A stretch of 64,000 bases of DNA, from the NCBI GenBank assembly GCA_045648425.1, contig JAZRNV010000089.1, forward strand, positions 22,721 through 86,720, in the 5' to 3' direction. The notes below the pieces were generated by a model. That model saw nothing but the letters and a program-made list of their open reading frames with translations. It was not told the origin of the DNA and searched no databases. This document shows, one piece after another, positions 58,665 through 64,000 of the stretch. Position numbers and translations under genes: made by a program. The DNA comes from RGIG2206 sp045648425 (GTDB lineage Bacteria; Bacillota; Clostridia; Oscillospirales; Acutalibacteraceae). The first letter of the stretch is position 1. Every line of letters begins with the position of its first letter.

Positions 58665-60839
58665 TCATTTTTCGAACTTTTGACCTTTTGATGCATCACA
58701 GGCCTTCATCTTCCATATACCTCGACAGGCGGCCGTAACTATGATTTCTCGGGTTGATTGGATAAAGCTGATTGAGGTAGCGTTGCGTCCGCCGTCGGGA
58801 CAGTTGTCACGACCGTCACCTACTGTGCGGCAAAGGTTGGTCCAGGTTTTACCGCCATCAAGTGAACGGCAGACCGAAGCAACGTTGTAGTTGGTGTAGG
58901 TACTGTAGGAAACATAGATAATATTGGGGTTTTCGGGGTCAACACAAACGCCGCCTGCCGAAACACCGTACACCTGCTTAAGGGCAGAGCTGTCACCGTT
59001 AAAATCGTAATAATAAAGCTTTTTATCGGAAGTAACGTAAAGCTTTTTATCCTTTTCACTGTAAGCTAAATCAGAGATAAAGTTTTCGGCAAGAGTAAGT
59101 CTTTGCCAGGTTTTTCCGTCATCATCGGAATAGACGACGTAGCAGGTGTCTGCACCGAAAAGTCGGCCTGTTTCGGGGTCATGAGCCAGCACGCCCTTGC
59201 AGTCCTCCATCTCTGTCCAGGTTTTGCAATAGTCATCGGTGCGATAGTTGCCAAGGAAGGCAATATTTTCTTTGCCCAGCGCACCGTAGCCCACCTGCAA
59301 GCCGTTAATGTTTTTGCCGGTGTGCTGAACGGTTTTGCCGCCGTCGGTGGTGTATACTATTTCACCGCCGCCTGCCCAGCTTTCGGCATTGGTGGTGCAA
59401 ACTATTTTGTCGGTAAGAGCGTAGGCGCCGTAGGTAAATCCGCCCCAATTTCTGCCTGACCAGTTTACATAAGTCCATGTTTTGCCGCCGTCTGCAGAGA
59501 ATCCGCCGTTAAAATCCTGATTGCTTGCGGCTATCAGTTTTTCGTTATTGATATTGACAGACAGACTACTGGTAGCAGAAACGTTGTAGCCCTTGGTGGA
59601 AACGTAGAAATTTTCGCCACCGTCCTCGGAACGGTATTCGGTGGAAATAATATAATTTTCATCCACGGGTGAATACCAGAAGTTGGCGCGCCACTCAGAC
59701 ATGGGAATCCATATGCCTTCTTTATGGTTTTTGGCTTGATGCCAGGTTTTACCCCCATCCTTGGTATAGTATGAGGAATAGTCGAACTCATAGGTTTTGC
59801 CAAGGCGGAAGAAAATCATATGGTTGGTGTTGGAGGGAGCCACACGCAAGTTGCGCAGCTGTTTGCTGTCGGTGGGGAATCCCGAAACATCTGCTTTTTT
59901 AAAGGTTGCACCGAAATCGTCAGAGGTATAGAAGCCGTCAACGGTTACGGCATAAACGTTGTTGGGCTTATTGGGCACGGTGAAAAGGGCGTTGATGGCA
60001 AGGTCGCTGACCTTTTTAAAGCTCTTGCCCTTATCGTCAGAGGTCCACACGCCCGACTTATTGCTGACGATAACCTTACCGTCTTTATTTACAAATATGT
60101 CACCGCCTGCCATACTCTCGGTGCCGCTAAGCTCCTTCCAGGTGTTGCCGCCATCGGTAGACTTGTAAATTGCAGGATGATTTGCTTGATTTTGTGTAAA
60201 ATTCTCGCGAGACCAATAAACTATCTTACTGCCGTTGAGTTTCTTATCCTTGCTGGAGGGATCAAAAGCAATCTGCACGCGATGGTCATAATCGTCACCT
60301 ATAGTACCCTCGAACCCTTCGGTGTTTGCGGTATATTTTGCCGCCCAGCTGAGTCCTGCATCGGTAGAAAGATATATTCCGTTTGTTTTGTGAGGGCCGG
60401 AGTTGCAGCCGATGGCAATAACACGGTTGATATTATTGGGGTCAAATATCATACCCGTTGAACCGCAGGCCTCAAATCCAATAGTACTGGGGTGCCAGCT
60501 TTTGCCACCGTCGGTAGTGCGGAACATTCCGCCAACGTCAGTGCCGTAAAAGCCCAATTTTCCGTCAACCGGGTCAAGAACGCAATAAGGGCTGACCTGA
60601 CAGGCCTCACTGTTTTCATAGCCGGCATCAATAAGTTCCTGACTTATAAGGGGCACAGCCACCCATATATCAGTGTCAAAATAGATGCCCTTAAATGCTC
60701 CGTCATCACCATTGCTTGATGATGTCGGGTTTGAAGAGGTTGAATTTGCTGCATCCTTTCCGCATCCGACAAAAGAGGTAAAAAGCATAACAGACGCAGC
60801 CAACAGGCATAAAAGCTTGATAACAATATGTTTTTTCAT
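58665..60839 (-). CDS. GH74-like Asp-box double propeller, paralogue 4 (lipoprotein)
   Basis: Encodes 724 residues with a lipoprotein signal (lipobox FVGC, C26) and a Ser/Asn-rich linker (to about residue 48). Candidate catalytic aspartates are D101 in GTDVGG and the one in SNQDFNGG. C80 (in SEACQ) and ACRGIWKM mark the ends. Asp-boxes include TTDGGKSW, STDGGNTW, SDDDGKTW and SLDGGKTW. The ATG at 60839 has AAAGGTG upstream; the longer reading frame would put charged residues before the signal peptide. It has its own promoter after the paralogue 5 terminator. Confidence 0.85.
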   Translation of the reverse strand: MKKHIVIKLLCLLAASVMLFTSFVGCGKDAANSTSSNPTSSSNGDDGAFKGIYFDTDIWVAVPLISQELIDAGYENSEACQVSPYCVLDPVDGKLGFYGTDVGGMFRTTDGGKSWHPSTIGFEACGSTGMIFDPNNINRVIAIGCNSGPHKTNGIYLSTDAGLSWAAKYTANTEGFEGTIGDDYDHRVQIAFDPSSKDKKLNGSKIVYWSRENFTQNQANHPAIYKSTDGGNTWKELSGTESMAGGDIFVNKDGKVIVSNKSGVWTSDDKGKSFKKVSDLAINALFTVPNKPNNVYAVTVDGFYTSDDFGATFKKADVSGFPTDSKQLRNLRVAPSNTNHMIFFRLGKTYEFDYSSYYTKDGGKTWHQAKNHKEGIWIPMSEWRANFWYSPVDENYIISTEYRSEDGGENFYVSTKGYNVSATSSLSVNINNEKLIAASNQDFNGGFSADGGKTWTYVNWSGRNWGGFTYGAYALTDKIVCTTNAESWAGGGEIVYTTDGGKTVQHTGKNINGLQVGYGALGKENIAFLGNYRTDDYCKTWTEMEDCKGVLAHDPETGRLFGADTCYVVYSDDDGKTWQRLTLAENFISDLAYSEKDKKLYVTSDKKLYYYDFNGDSSALKQVYGVSAGGVCVDPENPNIIYVSYSTYTNYNVASVCRSLDGGKTWTNLCRTVGDGRDNCPDGGRNATSISFIQSTREIIVTAACRGIWKMKACDASKGQKFEK

Positions 60840-60910
60840 ACTGCAAACACCTTTCATACTCAAAGCCAACCCCAACACAATGAAGGAGCTGCTTTGGTTT
60901 TGTTTTTATC

Positions 60911-60938
60911 ATTATAACTTTTTTCTGCTTTAGGTAAA
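60911..60938 (-). promoter_or_regulatory. probable promoter of propeller gene 4
   Basis: TTTACC (60933-60938) and TATAAT (60911-60916) are 16 bp apart. The -35 box is weak, but the site sits between a terminator and the gene, as expected. Confidence 0.55.
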
Positions 60939-60960
60939 TATTTTTTTGTTTTTTATTTTA

Positions 60961-61007
60961 AAAAAAGCCCCAAAACAGTATAAAAATGCTGATTTTAGGG
61001 CTTTTTT
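60961..61007 (-). terminator. terminator after propeller gene 5
   Basis: Outer arms 60961-60970 (AAAAAAGCCC) and 60998-61007 (GGGCTTTTTT) pair perfectly, with an imperfect inner extension (AAAACAG/CTGATTTT). A/T-runs stand on both sides. Confidence 0.85.
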
Positions 61008-61052
61008 CTTATTATTTTCGTTTTGCGGTTTTTTGGTAAAGCTTACGTTTCA

Positions 61053-63125
61053 TCATTTACAAGCGTCTTCAGGAGGACAAGCCATCTTCCAAACGCCCTT
61101 GCAGCCCGCAAACACAAACAGATTGCGCTCTTTACCGCCAACGACAAGGCAGGTTGGACGTCTGCCGCCATCGGGATCGGTACGGCCGTCACCCTTTTCA
61201 CGGGTAAGGCAAATCCAAGATTTGCCGCCGTCAAGAGAACGCCATACGTTGCGGTTATGGTAATGTTGATTTGACATACAGCTAACGTACATCAGGTTGG
61301 GATATTTGGGGTCAATGGCAACGTTTTTAACAAGCTTGTTGTAGGTAAAGCCGCCAACAAGACGCTGCTTGGGATTTTCGTCATTAAGCTCGGTGTGCCA
61401 GAACTGATCGCCTGCGCAGTAATAAATCGAGCCTTGATCACGATTGTAGGCAATGTCGGTAATGCCTGCAGATACCTGAACTATACGCTGCCAAGTAACA
61501 CCTGCATCACGGCTGACTACAAGATAATGACTCTTGGTTTCATCATCGTTAACCTGAAAATCGTAACCAAAGACCATACCCGTCTCGTAATCACAGGCAA
61601 ATACACCCATACAGCCGTCCATTTCGGTCCAAGTATCGGCCCAGTCATCTGTGCGCCATTCGCCCATAAAGCCAACCTCAGGTCTGCCGGGTACGCCCAT
61701 ACCGACGGTGTAGCCCTTAATTACCTTATCGGTGCGGTCGATGGTTTCGCCGCCGTCACGGGTGATGGTGAGCAAACGGCCGCCATTCCAAGATTCTGAA
61801 CGGGAAACGTAAGAAATCTTGTCACTCATGCAGTAGCCGCCATAGGTATGGCCGCCCCATTCGTGGCCTGCCCAGTTAACGTACTTATATGTTACACCGC
61901 CGTTAATCGAAAATCCGCCGTTGTAATCCTGGCTGGGCAACAGTATAAGGTCAGGATTGTTAACGTTGACCTTTACAATGGTACCCGTTGCAATGCCGTT
62001 AAAGCCGGTGTTTGAATACCAGAAATTCTCGCCTGCATCGTCTGAGGCGCAGATATAGTTCCAGTTGCAGATAACGCGGTTTTCATCCTTGGGGTCCCAA
62101 CAGTAGGCGCTGCGTGCTGAGTTGGAGGGCACCCACAGAGGATTGTTCTTTTTGGTTTGACGGATAGATTCGCCCCAAGTTTTGCCGCCATCACGGGAGA
62201 AAGCGTGAATGTGGCCGTAGCGATTATTCTCCATAGTGGTGTAGTCATCCTCAAGCACCATGTGGTTAAGGTTGAGGGGGCTGACACGGATACGGTCGGG
62301 GTGGAAATCGGGATAATTTTCACCCTTGATGCAAGTCCAAGTATCACCGTAGTCTTCAGAGATATAAAGGCCTTCGCAGGCGGTAGCCCAAACCATATTG
62401 GGATGGGTGCGAACGGTATCCATTGAGAATACCACTTTATCCAGCACCTTTTCAAAGGTGGCGGCGCCATCCTTTGAACGATAGATGCCCTTGGGGCTTG
62501 CAGTAAGCAACCAGCCCTTTTCTTTATGTACGGCTATATAAGAGCCTGCCTGATCGGCAGTGTTAGGAAGCTGAGTCCAGCTGACACCGCCGTCAACAGA
62601 TTTGTAAAGTGAAGGGTCATTCATGGCATAGCGGCATTTATCCTCATCTTCACGTGACCAATAAATAATTGCGCTACCGCCAATTTTTTCATCATAGCTT
62701 GACTCGTCATAGGCAATCTGGGTGCGGAAGTCGCGATAGCCGTAGGTGCGAGCGCGAAGTACGGGGGTCCAACTGTTGCCGTAGTCGGTTGAAAGGAACA
62801 ATCCGTTAACGTCTTGAGCAGCAGAGTTAGCACCGACCACCATACATCTTGCAGTGTTGTTGGGGTCAAAAGCGCAGCCCGTGGCGCCTGCGGCGTCAAA
62901 TCCAAGGGTAGAAATCACCCAAGTGCGGCCACCGTCATCAGAGCGATAAAGTCCTGCAACGTCGGTACCGAAAAGGCCGTGCTTACCCTCGATGGGGTCA
63001 AGAACGGGGCAAAGCACCTGCTGGCAGGCCTCGCCGCCAATGTAGCCCTGTGCGTAGTGTTCATCGTCAATCATTGGAACGGGAATCCAACGGTCGGTCT
63101 CGAATTGACTTGTTTTAACAGACAT
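61053..63125 (-). CDS. GH74-like Asp-box double propeller, paralogue 5 (no signal peptide)
   Basis: Encodes 690 residues. The opening FETDRWIPVPMI and GGEACQ (C34) match the set. Candidate catalytic aspartates are D55 in GTDVAG and the one in PSQDYNGG; the C-terminal mark is GCKGVWKM. Asp-boxes include SDDGGRTW, SVDGGVSW, SRDGGKTW and SLDGGKSW. There is no signal peptide, and the RBS GGAGGAA is well placed before the ATG. It is probably cytoplasmic like paralogues 1 and 2. Confidence 0.83.
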   Translation of the reverse strand: MSVKTSQFETDRWIPVPMIDDEHYAQGYIGGEACQQVLCPVLDPIEGKHGLFGTDVAGLYRSDDGGRTWVISTLGFDAAGATGCAFDPNNTARCMVVGANSAAQDVNGLFLSTDYGNSWTPVLRARTYGYRDFRTQIAYDESSYDEKIGGSAIIYWSREDEDKCRYAMNDPSLYKSVDGGVSWTQLPNTADQAGSYIAVHKEKGWLLTASPKGIYRSKDGAATFEKVLDKVVFSMDTVRTHPNMVWATACEGLYISEDYGDTWTCIKGENYPDFHPDRIRVSPLNLNHMVLEDDYTTMENNRYGHIHAFSRDGGKTWGESIRQTKKNNPLWVPSNSARSAYCWDPKDENRVICNWNYICASDDAGENFWYSNTGFNGIATGTIVKVNVNNPDLILLPSQDYNGGFSINGGVTYKYVNWAGHEWGGHTYGGYCMSDKISYVSRSESWNGGRLLTITRDGGETIDRTDKVIKGYTVGMGVPGRPEVGFMGEWRTDDWADTWTEMDGCMGVFACDYETGMVFGYDFQVNDDETKSHYLVVSRDAGVTWQRIVQVSAGITDIAYNRDQGSIYYCAGDQFWHTELNDENPKQRLVGGFTYNKLVKNVAIDPKYPNLMYVSCMSNQHYHNRNVWRSLDGGKSWICLTREKGDGRTDPDGGRRPTCLVVGGKERNLFVFAGCKGVWKMACPPEDACK

Positions 63126-63163
63126 AATAATTCCTCCGGATTTTTATCTATATAACGCATTTC

Positions 63164-63189
63164 AGGCCATTCAAAAGGATGAATGGCCT
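63164..63189 (-). other. hairpin between propeller genes 6 and 5
   Basis: A 9-bp stem (63164-63172 with 63181-63189, AGGCCATTC) lies 10 nt after the stop of paralogue 6 and without a T-run on the minus strand. It is probably an mRNA-protecting or attenuating hairpin rather than a full terminator. Confidence 0.5.
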
Positions 63190-63198
63190 TTATCAATG

Positions 63199-64000
63199 TC
63201 AGTTTTTAGGGGGAGCAGTATGCTTCCACACGCCGTAGCAACCGGTAAAGCAGAAGAGCTCGCTTGTTTTGGGGTTAACACCGACAGCGTTAACGTGACG
63301 GGTATTGGTGGTAACGTCACCTCTGTCGTCGCCCTTTACACGCACAAGTCCTGTCCAGGTCTTGCCGCCGTCAACCGAGCGATATACCGACTGGCTGTGA
63401 GAGGCGTTGCAAAGATACATTACGTCCTGATTGTTGGGGTCGATGGCAACACCGTTTACGCCGCCGATTACTGCGGCTGAATTAACCAGCTTAAGCTTGG
63501 TTTCGCCCGCTTTGATATCGGCAGAATAGAGCTTGCCGCCTGCTACATAAAGCACGCCGGTTTTGGTGTTAACGGCAATATCGTCTATGCCGTCGCCTAC
63601 AACACCAAGCTTCTTCCAGGTTTTGCCCTTGTCGTCAGAGTAAACAACATAATATCTGTTGGCACCTACGCCCCAGAGTCGGCCCGTTGTGCTGTCGCAG
63701 AAGTATACGCCTGTGCAGCCGTCACCGTGGCCCTGGCTCATATCCTCCCAGGTTTTGCCCTTATCAGCAGAGCGCCATTCGCCGATGAACACAATGTTTT
63801 CGTCGCCTACAACACCCATACCAATCTCGGAGCCCTTAATCTGCATGTTGGTGCGCTCGATGCTTTTTCCGCCGTCGCGGGCTATGCAAATGTAACGGGG
63901 AGCTGTCCAAGCTGTGGCAAGACCAACAACGGTGGTATCCTTATCGATGCAGTAAGAGCCGTAGGTGTAACCGCCCCATCCATTTTCACCATAGGGAACG
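63199..64000 (-). CDS. GH74-like Asp-box double propeller, paralogue 6 (C-terminal part)
   Basis: The frame stays open from the right window edge to the stop at 63199, giving the last 266 residues. It begins within the conserved NGWGGYTYGSYC block that follows the second aspartate in the other paralogues. It shows SADKGKTW, SDDKGKTW and SVDGGKTW boxes and ends with TGCYGVWKH. The conserved glycine before WK is kept, while Tyr replaces Arg in CRG. Whether it has a signal peptide cannot be seen. It shows that the array continues beyond the window. Confidence 0.85.
   Translation of the reverse strand, partial: VPYGENGWGGYTYGSYCIDKDTTVVGLATAWTAPRYICIARDGGKSIERTNMQIKGSEIGMGVVGDENIVFIGEWRSADKGKTWEDMSQGHGDGCTGVYFCDSTTGRLWGVGANRYYVVYSDDKGKTWKKLGVVGDGIDDIAVNTKTGVLYVAGGKLYSADIKAGETKLKLVNSAAVIGGVNGVAIDPNNQDVMYLCNASHSQSVYRSVDGGKTWTGLVRVKGDDRGDVTTNTRHVNAVGVNPKTSELFCFTGCYGVWKHTAPPKN

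Noticed and set aside
51888..64000. Sialidase (GH33) call for the Asp-box proteins
   Set aside because: Asp-boxes are present, but there is no FRIP motif or arginine triad, and the length and two-halves layout fit a double propeller better.
1..64000. tRNA, rRNA, insertion sequences or phage genes
   Set aside because: None was recognised on either strand by reading; short RNAs without a distinctive fold could still be missed.

Overview
The window looks like chromosomal DNA of a low-to-mid-GC Clostridia bacterium, probably a gut Oscillospirales/Ruminococcaceae-type lineage. This is inferred from AGGAGG-type ribosome binding sites, many TTGACA-17-TATAAT promoters, BMP-type nucleoside uptake genes, FakA/FakB fatty-acid kinase genes, heterodimeric ABC exporters and Asp-box proteins. 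No rRNA, tRNA, phage or insertion sequence is visible. Two genes are cut by the window edges: a nucleoside-type ABC ATPase on the left and a sixth Asp-box propeller gene on the right.

Left part (1-34 kb), a mosaic of small operons: BMP-family lipoprotein plus ABC ATPase (1-2.4 kb, minus); two rRNA methyltransferases rsmE and an rsmF-like gene (2.7-4.8 kb, minus); two zinc-ribbon membrane proteins (5.0-6.3 kb, plus). A plus-strand acyl-transfer cluster follows (6.5-11.0 kb): AMP ligase fused to a carrier domain, two PlsC-type acyltransferases, a free ACP, an LRAT-like thiol acyltransferase and a DUF2953-like protein. Next come two alpha/beta hydrolases and a GT2 glycosyltransferase with a membrane tail (11.0-14.0 kb). 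A minus-strand operon fakB-fakB-fakA-plsX (14.1-18.6 kb) turns free fatty acids into acyl-phosphate and acyl-ACP. Further on are a hydrolase with a cysteine at its nucleophile elbow, a polysaccharide deacetylase, mgsA, an orphan copy of the FakA middle domain and an rlmA-like gene (18.8-22.1 kb). The rest of the left part holds a ZIP transporter with a low-molecular-weight phosphatase, a heterodimeric ABC exporter, cysK, a zur-znuACB operon with a clear operator, and a complete proC-proB-proA operon.

Right part (34-64 kb), one large glycan-uptake locus entirely on the minus strand. Read in the direction of transcription (right to left) it holds at least six tandem paralogous Asp-box double-propeller proteins with GH74-like features (64.0-51.9 kb); four tandem paralogous solute-binding lipoproteins (51.5-46.0 kb); a 991-residue secreted solute-binding protein with carbohydrate-binding-like modules in front (45.8-42.8 kb); a permease pair; a secreted beta-propeller/TPR protein, a YIP1-like membrane protein and a secreted DUF5696 protein; and a second permease pair ending at 34.3 kb in a strong terminator. 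No transport ATPase is encoded here, as is usual for CUT1 systems that borrow a shared ATPase. Two complete propellers are lipoproteins and three have no signal peptide, suggesting glycan cleavage both outside the cell and, after import, inside it. This locus is the most novel part of the window. The acyl-transfer cluster beside the Fak/PlsX operon comes second.
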